Source: Cyclina sinensis
Taxonomy: Eukaryota > Mollusca > Bivalvia > Venerida > Veneridae
Reading direction: 5' to 3'
DNA length: 64,000 nt
Assembly (NCBI GenBank): GCA_012932295.1
Contig: JAAONU010000004.1
Coordinates: 9,424,630 to 9,488,629, forward strand
This document shows, in pieces, positions 51,701 through 63,700 of this stretch. Numbering within the stretch: the first letter of the stretch is position 1; every line of letters starts with the position of its first letter. The notes beneath the pieces are model-generated. The model was given only the letters and a program-made list of their open reading frames with translations, was not told where the DNA came from and ran no database searches. The position numbers and the translations under genes are program-made.

Positions 51701-54700
51701 TCATTTCGAACATATACAGTTCTGATAAATCTTACATTGAAATGAGACAATGTCTCCCTTTGATATGTATAATCGCTTTTAGTTGTATTATTTTGCTCTT
51801 TCCTGTTTGTATTATTTCTATATCTTGTTAGCATATTGTGTGTATATTTTAATTATTTCAAGGTTTCTACATAAAAAATCTGCAATCATCTGATACCTTG
51901 CTCAACTGAGTGCAGTAGTCTGGATCAGTCAAAAAATTTTTTGAAAATTCATTGTTTTGAAAATTTTTTCGCAATATGAAAATCAGTCTTTAATACTCTG
52001 AAAATATGTTTGCATTCATATACAACTGTACCTATATTTCAACAGATTTAATTTGTCACAACATGGCTTGTAGTTTGAATTGATTTCATTGGATAAGGAC
52101 AAGAGAAAGAAGCTAATTATGGTTTAAAAAAATGATTCTCTATTTTAAATGTTTAAAACTGTTTCTCTGTCTTCAAAGAAAGAAGACAAATCAGTTTTAG
52201 GATTCGATAAAATCAGTAAATTTTAATTTTGTGTTGTCTTTTGTAGGTGGCTGTGATTGTGACGATGATTTTGGATGTATTATGTCAACTGAAGTTCTGT
52301 AAGTAATTATTCAATAATAAATTGATAAGAAATCACTTAATATTTCAGTTGATCAGTCCACACATACAAGATTATCTGTTGAACTTTCCATAACTTAAAG
52401 GGATCTGTGCCCTATTGGTGGATAATTCAGCATTTCTTAAGTTTGTATATTTGAGATTCTGGACATTTCAATAGCAAAAAGGTTTCGATTACCAGATAGT
52501 ATTGAAGTTTTAATTTAAATGAATCCAGAAATTTTAGTAAAAAATGATAACAAATATATCTGAGTTGTGAAAAAATAAAGCCACTGTCTCATAAAAGGTC
52601 CGACGGGTCGGTGATGGGGTGACGACGAGTTTTTGGGGAATCTGTGGCATTTTCGGGGATTAGTCTGCGATATATAGATATAGATATATAGATCGGCAAG
52701 ATGTCGGCAAAACTTACCTCCAAGTTAAAATTTCCCGATCGATCGGAGGAAAAATTTCTACCCCGTGAAATCGTTATAGAATCAGTGACTAATTGCCGAT
52801 AGTCTGCTGGATCACGTCCGACCCTCAGCCAGGTTACTGGCGATTTATCACTCCATACCAATGTCTCAGATTTCTTTTTCGCTTCTCAATATCGGGGACT
52901 TGTCGCAGGCATCTCGCCATGCGTCTACCGATGTATTGCAGGCTCCTGGATAGGTCACGGCCGACAGTATACATATCGTCGTGTGCCCATCGATTATTCA
53001 TTGATCACTCGCAAAATAATCAGTGGCTAGTCTGAGATATATATTAACGATTACTTGCGTTTTCGCCGGGTACATATAGTAGAATACTATCTCGACTAGT
53101 CGGTGACTAATCAATGGCTAATCGACAGGTCATCACCGTTTGATCTCCGATTGAAGTGGCTGCACGTCGGCGATCAAAGAAACCGACATCATGGGAATGT
53201 CAGATTAATGAGACCGCTCGACAAACAGTGTGCACCGATGTCGCTTTTAAGGTTTTTCCTGCTGACAGGCCATAAATCGGGGAAGACGCCGAGATGTCGG
53301 TGTGGCCGATTTTTATGAAACACTTGCATAATTATAGGTTATTTGCTATGTTCTGAAATATATGCACAAGTTTGTCCAGGAGAGTGTACATTGGTTCAGC
53401 ATACATTAAGTCTGTATATATTGATTCAATATACATCAGTTCAGTATACAATGGCTCAGTATATGTCAGTTCAGTATACATTGGCTCAATACAACTCGGT
53501 TCAGTATACATTGGTTTTGTATATAATGGTTCAGTAAACATTGCTTCAGTATAAATCAGTTCAGTATACATCAGTTCAGTAGACATTGGTTCAGTAAACA
53601 TTGGTTTTGTATACAATGGTTCAGTAGACATTGGTTCAGTAAACATTGGTTTTGTATACAATGGTTCAGTACACATTGGTTCAGTAAACATTGGTTTTGT
53701 ATACAATGGTTCAGTACACCTTGGTTCAGTAAACATTGGTTTTGTATACAATGGTTCAGTACACATTGGTTCAGTAAACATTGGTTTTGAATACAATGGT
53801 TCAGTACACATTGGTTCAATAAACATTGGTTTTGTATACAATGGTTCAGTAGACATTGGTTCAGTATACATCAGTTCAGTATACGTTGGTTCAGTAAAAA
53901 TCAGTTCAGTATACATCAGTTCAGCATACATCAGTTCAGTATACATTGGTTCAGTATACATTGGTTTTGTATACAATGGTTCAGTAGACATTGGTTCAGT
54001 ATACATCAGTTCAGTATACATTGGTTCAGTATAAATCTGTTCAGTATACATCGGTTCAGCATGCATCGGTTCAGTTTACATCAGTTCAGCATGCATCGGT
54101 TCAGTATTCATCAGTTCAGTATACATTGGTTCAGTATACATTGACTCAGTATACATTGATTCAGTATACATCAGTTCAGTATAGAGTGAAATCATAACAG
54201 ACCTGATCACTTTATTTTGCAGACTTCAATTTTTCATTGAATTGCTCCTTTCAGTTCTAGCAAAAGTAAAGAAGGGACTGAAGAACGTTTATTTAGGTCG
54301 CCATAGTGACATTATGTCACAATCTGCATCATTGTATAAACTGTATCATATGAGTTTTGTGAGACCTGATACCTCAGTTATGATAATGGTACTTTTTATT
54401 TTCAGAGCTACCCCAGAGAGGCATTCTCGTATGTTCTCATCCTGTAATGTCAAAGACTGGGACATGTCACTCAACATGGGAATTGCTGACTGCCTTAATA
54501 AAAACCCACAGGTAGATTTTTATATTTTTTTTCCTATGAATCATTTCAACTAATATTCCCTCAGTTGTGAGGAAACAACTTAAACAAAGTAAATTGATAA
54601 TCACATGAATCATTTCAAACAATGTTCCCTCAGTTATGCGGAAACAAATTTAACAAAGTAAATTGATAATCTTATGAACTATTTCAGCTGACGTTCCCTC

Positions 54701-57700
54701 AGTTATGCGGAAACAAATTTAACAAAGTAAATTGATTATCTTATGAATTATTTCAGCTGACGTTCCCTCAGTTATGCGGAAACAAATTTAACAAAGTAAA
54801 TTGATAATCTTATGAACTATTTCAGCTGACGTTCCCTCAGTTATGGGGAAACAAGTTTTACAAAGTAAATTGATATTCTTATAAACAATTTTAGCCGACG
54901 TTCCCTCAGCTGTGTGGAAACAAGCATGTAGAGAGAGGAGAAGAGTGTGACTGTGGTTCCCCGGAGGTATTGTGATGCATTTTCACTTGATGTTTCTATA
55001 CATTAAAGTTATTGTAGTGTTCAAATTGACAGATATGCATAACAGTCAAAGAAAAATGCTGAACACTATGAGAATGATGTAATCATGTAGATTAAAAGTA
55101 ACAAAAACCTCTTTCACCATTAAGAAATATATAAATTAAATAAATTCCTGTATGGTTATAAATATAATTTATAACGAGGTTTTCATCTGTACACAGTGGT
55201 TGTACAATTTATATTTCTATGAGTATATTTGAGTGAAATGGTTAGTTATCTTCATTTTTGTAAGAATGCACATCTGTGCAAATTGAATTATTTGAAATAT
55301 CAGAGTCTATTTTAAGTAGTTTCTTTAACCTTGACTCTTCTGTTGGCAATTATTTTTAAGCAAGCACATCTGTGCAGTCTGATCATGATACACAGTTCAT
55401 TCAGTCGATAATTCTTCAATGAATGCCCTTTGAATGAATAACAAATAGATTGGTCCAGCTTGAAACGTGGATGAGTCCATTTTTGAAATATATTAGAGTT
55501 ATTGTTACAATGTGTAATGCAATAAACAGGAGAATTCGTGGAGAGGCAGCCTCATAAAAGTTGATATATTCCTTCAAATTAGTCTAGACTGACTTCTGGA
55601 AGAAACTTCATGTTTCCCCTGTGATTTAATTTGTATTATGAATGTGTTTTGTCATCATATTAAATTCATATTGGAATCCTGCCAAAAGGAATTTCTGAAT
55701 ATTCATTCATGAATAGTAGATAATCTGGAAATCCTGTGGGATCAGTTTTGTTTTACTTAATGCAAATATATCTTGATCATTTTCTGTAGATTTTCAGTAA
55801 ATAATTCTTTTGATAAATCAGAATGTTTCAGATATTTGTTATACTGTATATTAAGTTATAAACGATGAATTTGTTGCTGTTCTGTCTACTTGTAATGCAT
55901 TTTATTTTGATTATTTAAATGATCTATAGGAGTGTGCACGGACAGACCCCTGTTGTGACCCCTATACATGTTTGCTACGTCACTGGGCCCAGTGTAGAAC
56001 AGGATCCTGCTGTCATAACTGTACTGTAAGTTCTCATTTTTCATTCATGGTGGTCAAGAAATTTGGATATTTTTGACAGTTATCTGCTAAATCTCATTAC
56101 TAATTTGGATATTTTTTTTACATGACAGAACCTTAATTTCATCCTATATTATCTGTTGATTTACTTTTCTTCTTGTTATATTTTCATTTAAAGTTAAAAA
56201 AACACACTAAAGTTTATGGGTGTTTTTGAACAAAAAAGCATATTTAGTTGAATTTAATCACTATCTTCATTCTAAGGTGAGCATTTACATTTTGGCCAGC
56301 TTGATGGTGGCCAGTATGAGTTATGTGTATAAAAGCTGCTATGATATCCTAAGCATTTCCACTGTAATTGGTTCAATTCATCTGCATGTTTAGGGGCTAA
56401 GGCTGTGAGCAAATCACAAATTTAGTATTTTAGTTTTTTGTTGTTTTTTTTTTTAATTCTATCATTTTACCAGTTACTTGTTAGATTTACTTTTGTTGAA
56501 AAAAAGTCCCAAATCAGATTAATACTAATCTCTTTTAATAACTCATATTGAGTGATTGATTAAGTAATTGGTTACTAATTGAAAACATCACATGAAATGT
56601 TACGACTGGTTCTCATACTGAACAGCTTCAAAACTAGATTTGCATTAATTTTGGTTTTAACATCCAATCTTGAATCAATGGCAGTGGTAAACATACTTCT
56701 GTTGCATTTGAAATTTTGTGAGAGTTCATTTCAGTAGTGTTATCACTCCCTGGCGTCTGCTTGCAGCATCATTATATCTTATCATGGCCAATTTAGAAAA
56801 GGCTTTTCTCATTGGAACTATGTAAAATGATTAGCGCTAAATTGTTTCCTAAGTATCTTCTTTATACTAGAAGCATTTGAAATAAACATGTCGTGTTTGT
56901 CTCAGCTTAAGATGTGTGTAAAAAGAGGACCAACTGCTGAAAATAATTACTGCTGCTGATAGATCAGGCTGTCAGCTGGCCTTAAAAACATTTGGTATAG
57001 TTTTTGTGTATCAGAATTGTTTTAGCTATATTATAAAGTGATAGATTGAAATCAGTTAATTGCCATATTTCTGATATTTTACAGTACCTGTCTTCTGACT
57101 ACATGTGTAGAGAAAAATCAACAGATTGTGATGTGCCAGAATTCTGTACTGGAACTGATGGGCACTGCCCATCAAACAATTATGCCAAGGATGGGCATCC
57201 ATGTAACAACAACACTGGGTATTGTATGGGTGGTGTGTGCCCAACCCTTGATAAACAGTGTCAACATATCTGGGGCAAGGGTGTGTATAGCTTGCTTCTA
57301 TCTCTGAAAATATTATATCTATATAAAAATGGCAAAAGATCAAGAAAGTTTGTATCAAAGTGTTGAAAGTAAAAAATTAATGTTTTCCCTGCTTCTTTAT
57401 TCAAAAGCAAAACAGTTTCCTTTCACTCTGTAGTATACACATTTTTAAAAATAACTTGTCATCTTACTCATATGAAATTCATAATGACAATGCTTTCAAA
57501 ATAAGTATTTGTACTGGCAGAAATCATCTTTACAGGATCATCTGAGAAACTCAAAGGAATTTGGCCTCATTGTGTGGAAAAGTTACACATCTCTAAGAAA
57601 ATTAGTAAATATTTTCAGCTTCAGTTATTTAAATTTGACTAAGTCCAGTCTTGATCTGCACCTGTAATCTATTATGTATAGATGAAGTTTTACATTTTCA

Positions 57701-60700
57701 GATGCCCACAGAGCAGAGCTTCCATGCTACGAGAGATTTAATCCAACAGGAAATTTTAACGGGCATTGTGGGAAGGATGACAGAACAGGATCTTATGCCA
57801 AATGTTTACCAGAGTACGTATAGCTTCATTTAGGATAGAGTATCATTTACTATGAGCTTGAAATAAATTTTGTTGTATGTACTTTGCTTTGAAACAGTAG
57901 AATTGAAATCATTGTCCTAAATTTTATTCATCCAGTGTTTTTCATTCAATTTTAGTATTTCAGATGTTTTAAAAAACTTTACTTTTTATTCTTGGAGATT
58001 GATGAATGTTTTCAGTTCATGCTTTATTTTAAACAAAGTTTTTCAATCTTTTTAATTATATAATGAATTTATTTTATCCTTATAATTATATATAGTTCTT
58101 CGTCTTAATATTACTTTGAAGGCTAACTATGACCAAGCTGTTAATGGTGTGAAGTATACTTCACTATGACCAAGCTCTTAATGGTGTGAAGTATATTTCT
58201 ACCTGAGTATTTCTTGTCTTCGTTCAGTGACATCCAGTGTGGTCTGTTACACTGTTCTGGTGGTAACAAGATGCCCCTGTATGGACCAGACAAAGATTCT
58301 TCTAAAACAACATTCTCTTCTAACGGCATGGAGTATGAGTGCAAGTAAGTTTGAATAAAATTATTAGCATTTCTTGTGAATTTTCATCTGGTGTACACTT
58401 AATTTTGATTCAGTAGGAGAACATGGATTAGTGGTTAGACACTTGTCATGTAATCTAGGAGTCACATAGTTTATACCATGGAGTGTTTTGTGTTAGTTAA
58501 CCTGTAAGATTATTTCAGTTTTGAAACTTAACGACTGTTACACACAGGGTATATTTATAGCATTAAAAAGACATGAAACTATATATAGTCACTAGATGAA
58601 ATTCAATGTTTCAACTCATATTTTTGTGTTTTTACTAGAACTGTACATGGGCCATCAACTCTAGACCTTCCAAACCTTGGTCTAGTTCTGGACGGTACCA
58701 AGTGTGGGGATGGGCATGTATGTATGAACAGGAAGTGTGTACCGCTTAGTAACCTTGACCCCCTAAACTGCCCTGGATCTACTGATGCTGATACAATCTG
58801 CTCAGGAAATGGGGTAAGTTATGACCTTGTTTCCTGTGTTTTAAGGACAAACCCTGCTAGGTAAACACCTTTACAGAGACAGATGTTGTCTTGACTAAAA
58901 GAATTATATTCTTTGATTAATTTACCTTCCTATACCAACAGTCTCTCGTTAAATATTTTGCCTTCTTTAAGGGATTCAGTCTAGAAATTGGTACAGTGTT
59001 GAAGTTTAGTCTTAAACAAGGAAGTCTTTATTCATCTTTTGAACAGAAGTTTTCTAATGTACTTTATGATATTTACTAAATTTGAACTTGAGTATTTGAA
59101 AAGTAAGCTGAAATAATGACTACATTCATGTGATTTTGTTTTCCCAAGTCTCTGATTTATGTAGGATTTAGGTAATGTGTTATGTGTCTAAGAATATGTT
59201 CTAGGTGTGTACTAAAGATGACACATGTTTCTGCCATGATGGCTGGGGATCAGACAACTGCACTGTAAAACTGAACTCCACTCGCGTAGTTCTATCCGTA
59301 GACATGGTGAAAACAACAACAACTACCATAGCAACAACCATAGAAAACATCAAGGTCGTACCTCTGCCAGCATTACATAGTACGTTTGCTCCTGACTCAA
59401 CCGATTTGTCTTCTGCTGCAGTTGTGCAAGGTATGTTGAGCATTAACTGTGAAAAAGTATTTACATATTTGACACTTTAGAGGTCACTTGTTTGCCCCAG
59501 TTTTCATGAAACTTGAATTGTTTGTTTTGATAACCTCGAAGAGTTTGAACTGGGTAATGTATGATAAATAACTAGGTCACAAGCTCAGAGCAGGAAATAT
59601 CTTTGTGAACACTCATGAGGTAACATCTTTATGTCCCCACCACATAGTGTGGGGGCATATGGATTTGCACTGGTCCATCTGTACGTCCATCCGTACGTCC
59701 CGTTTCTTGTGCAACTCCTCCTACTCTTATGGATGTATTGGAACCAAACTCGTACACATGATAGACCATGCTTGGTTGTTGTGCAAGAAATAAAGAATTT
59801 TTTTCTTGGATCAGTTTTCACTGGATCATTGCCCTTTGTTGGTTTTTCGTACATGCCATATATAGTAAATCTTGTGTACGCAACTCCTCCTACACCCATG
59901 GGGGGATTGAAACCAAACTGGCACACATAATATACCACGAACCGTAGTTGTGCAAGAAGTAAAGAAATTTTTTCCCTGATCAGTTTTCACTGGATTATTG
60001 CCCTTTGTTGGTTTTTCATATATGCCATACATAGTAAATCTTGTTTGCACAACTCCTTGTACACCCATGTTTGAATGTTTGCACACTTATTACATACATT
60101 TAATAACCTAAGTAATACTTAAATTCAATGTTTTCATAACTATATAAAATAATTACCACATTGTTAAATGAATGAGTTATGGAAGAAAGGCATTGTTAAT
60201 GAGTTATGGAATTAAGACATTGTGAAAGAGGTATAGCAGCTGATACATTTTGAAAGAAGTTTATTTGTAAATCCAAGTACTATTAGCCTATTAAGCAATT
60301 AACTACATATCAGTTGTTTTCCCTAGTAATGAATTCCCTTTCTGTGACAAATTCCCAATTAGGAGGCATCAGTGTCCAACGGACAAGTCTAGTTTATCCA
60401 GTTATCATGACATTTTGTAAAAATAGGTGTTCTAATGATCTCCAAGGAAAAATCTCTGTCACTACTCTGATTAGTGGAAAACCTTGTAAACACTAGAGGT
60501 AACATGTAAGCTGAATCATCTTGAATCTTGGTCAGAATGTTTGCCTTGATGATTTCATTGATGAATTTTATACTGAGTCATGAAAGGGTTACCAGCTCAG
60601 ATCAATGGAAAGTCATGTGAACACCTTACAGGTCAATTTTTTTATATCCTGTTTTCACTAAACTTTGTCAGAATATTTTTCTAGATGATCTCCATGAGAG

Positions 60701-63700
60701 TCATTGAAAAAGGTACACACAGCTCAAGAATGAAACTAAGTCACATGAAAAGAAAAAACAGTTGGTTTGATTGAATAATCTTAATTTTGTATGATAGATC
60801 ATGTATGACTGATATTTTCAGTGAGAACAGTGGTCCTGAGGTGAGTGATATAGGGTCATCATGGTCTTCCTGTTTAAAAATCCTCTCTATTTTAGTTTAA
60901 TTATTAAAAAATAATTGATACTATATTATTACAGCCGAAGAGTCAGGTTGGTTGAACACCCAGTGGATGATGATCATATTGGCCTCTGTGATTGGTGGTC
61001 TAGCCATAGTCCTCGGTCTCTCATTCATCTGCTACAGGTATGATACAGTTGAAACGTGTTTCTTTGAATCTTTGTCAGATCTGATTTTATTTCTTACAAT
61101 CCGTCTTTCATTGTGTCGCATTTCTTGTTTCTACTGAAGAGACCATAGAATGTTATTATTGTATATTGTAATATTGTTTTACTGTGAATTGTCAGATCAA
61201 ATTTCAGTTGTATCATTTTACAGTCATATGATTTAGGTATTTTTATGGTTACATTTGTTACATGATTACATATTCCTTATTTAAAGACGCAGATACACTG
61301 GCAAAGAAAAAAATATACGAAAGTAACTGTATCTACATTTATAACAGACTTGGGACATTCGTCATGTTTGCGATGAATTTTAACCTGCCTGGTGTATCAT
61401 GACTACCCACATTATTGTAGCTAATTTGCATTTAATTAATTATTGATGTATCATGGAGTTAGTGAAACTGTCGGTGTTTCTTGCAGATTTGAAGAAATAG
61501 AATGTTAATTAGTTGTATGCATAAAGGGAATGTTTGTTAAAAGTATAGTTATAATACATAATATGTAAAACTTGTTATTTAAGTATGTTTTATCTTTGTA
61601 AGTGACACTGGGCTTCTAATGTTAGGAATATGATTTAAAACGTAAATGAAATATGATTCTGTAAAAAATACATAAATAGATAGACCAAGTTACAAAAAGT
61701 GTCATTGTTGTCTCCCCTTTTTTGGTGTCTTGTTATAACAGTGGGAAGATGAATTGTATTTATAATAGTGATAATGATGACAACCAGTTTTATTTGTAAA
61801 CGCAATATTTGCTTTTTGAAGCATTCATGTAATTCTTTTTTTCTCTTGAAGTTTTGAAATTTGTTAAAGAGGTCATTCAGAAGATGTAGCTTCGTCAAGT
61901 CAGACTGTTTGAAAATATTATGTCAAAGGTGATGAAACAGGTCGGCCTGGACAGGTCACTGTTGAATAAAGGTGACTGGATTTCCCAAGGTTATTTGTTC
62001 TTTTTAAAGCAAGTTTGCTACATTCATCTGGTTTATATATTCACAGGAGACGAAGCCCAGCTAAACTGGAGATGAAAACTAAAAAGAAAAAGTCGTCAAA
62101 AGACGATGACACAAGTGACGTAGAGAGTGCAAATAAACTTATCAGTTTTGGCAGCCTTCCTTCATATAAGTATGTTAATTGTTGTTTAGATTGTTTTTTT
62201 TTTTGTTTTATTGTTCCAAATGGTAATCATTTTTGTGCGCTTTAAGATCTTGTAGTATAAAAACAGTTTGTTTTGGAAAGAGATACGTATTTTAGAGTTA
62301 AATATGCAAGTAGGTCATGAAATAATACCCATAATGATATTGATACTTACTGTACCTTAGCATAGCTGAAATACCATTGAAAATAGATACATTTATAGAA
62401 CTGGGGAGAGTGGAAAAAGCAGTTATAGGATGTATTGTTGTTGTCTCAGAATATAGATTCAAAAGTGAGACATAAGAACAAGACAGAATTTTTAATGCTG
62501 TTCACCTTTTCTGCCAAAATTTGTTTTTCATTTCTGAATTACAGTTCTTTCTTCCTAATTACTTTGAAATATTGTTATATAAATTTACACTGTTAGGAAG
62601 ATTACTTGGGGGGGGGGGGAATTGCCATGGACCCCAAGCTGTCTCAGTTTTTCAGTTTTCACACTTTCACTCATGTTACTTTGCTTTTATTGAATGTGAG
62701 TAAATAGAGTAAATTTCTAAAAATTATTGGTGACATTGAATGACACATAAGCAGTGTCATTAGCCTCAAGTACTTTTGTGACTTTTTATAACTTGTTTGT
62801 ATTACAGGGATGAAAAGAAGAAAAAGAAGAAAAAAGGTAAAAAGGGGAAGAAAAGCAAAAAGGGGAGAAAATCTGAAGATGATAGTGATTTAGAGTTACC
62901 TCCCCCTCCTGTAATCATCTCGGACCCTCACAGTGCAAAACCAGAGAAAGGAATCTTGAAAGGTGCCTATAATGGTGTAAAATATGCAAATGAAAGACGT
63001 AGCAGTGAATCAAACACAGCCACATCATCAGGTAATGGAGATCAGAGCAGTGTTGGACCTTACGATGAAATTGAAGAGGATACAGAAGCTGGCGAAATTC
63101 AGGACATTTTTAGCGGAAACTCAGATGAACCAGAAAAGTCATTAGATGCTTTGGATAATATGATTGAATCATCAAGTTTTGATTTCATGCTTCCCCCACC
63201 TTTCAGTAATCTTGGTCTACAGACTAGGTCTCCATCACCTCCCAGGAAATTTACAGGATATGATATTCCTATGACAAGTTTGGCTCAAACTCAAAGGCCA
63301 AACCTTTGGAAGACAAACTTATCATCACCTCCAAAATCAAGGGTGTTGAGGATGAGAAATTTGGATGAATTAATACAAAATATTGACAGAAACACAATAG
63401 ATTTGTCACCATCACCTGACGATCCTCCAGTGCAGATTTCACCATCCACGTCAGAAGATGTGAGGTCGAGTTCGACAGATGATCGACAATACACCACAAG
63501 CAGTCACGATCCACAGAGCCCGAATTCTATAACCAGTGGAAGCACCTGTACTGCCTTGAGACCGTTGCTTGGAAGTCAGTGGAGTAAATACGTGCTTCAT
63601 CGTAACAACGGACAAAATGGTGACAATTTTAACTTTGATGATATTGAATCTCCATTACCTCATATAAACATACCACCACCAATGAATCCAATAAATATCA

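Noticed and set aside
53332..54066. 244-codon minus-strand open frame of YTEP/YTKP repeats
   Set aside because: It is the 15-bp minisatellite read in one frame; the plus strand and other frames are open too. No unique protein sequence.
57046..57366. Continuous 106-codon frame across exon 16
   Set aside because: The conserved ADAM sequence begins and ends at the splice sites 57085 and 57280; the flanking codons are intron read-through.
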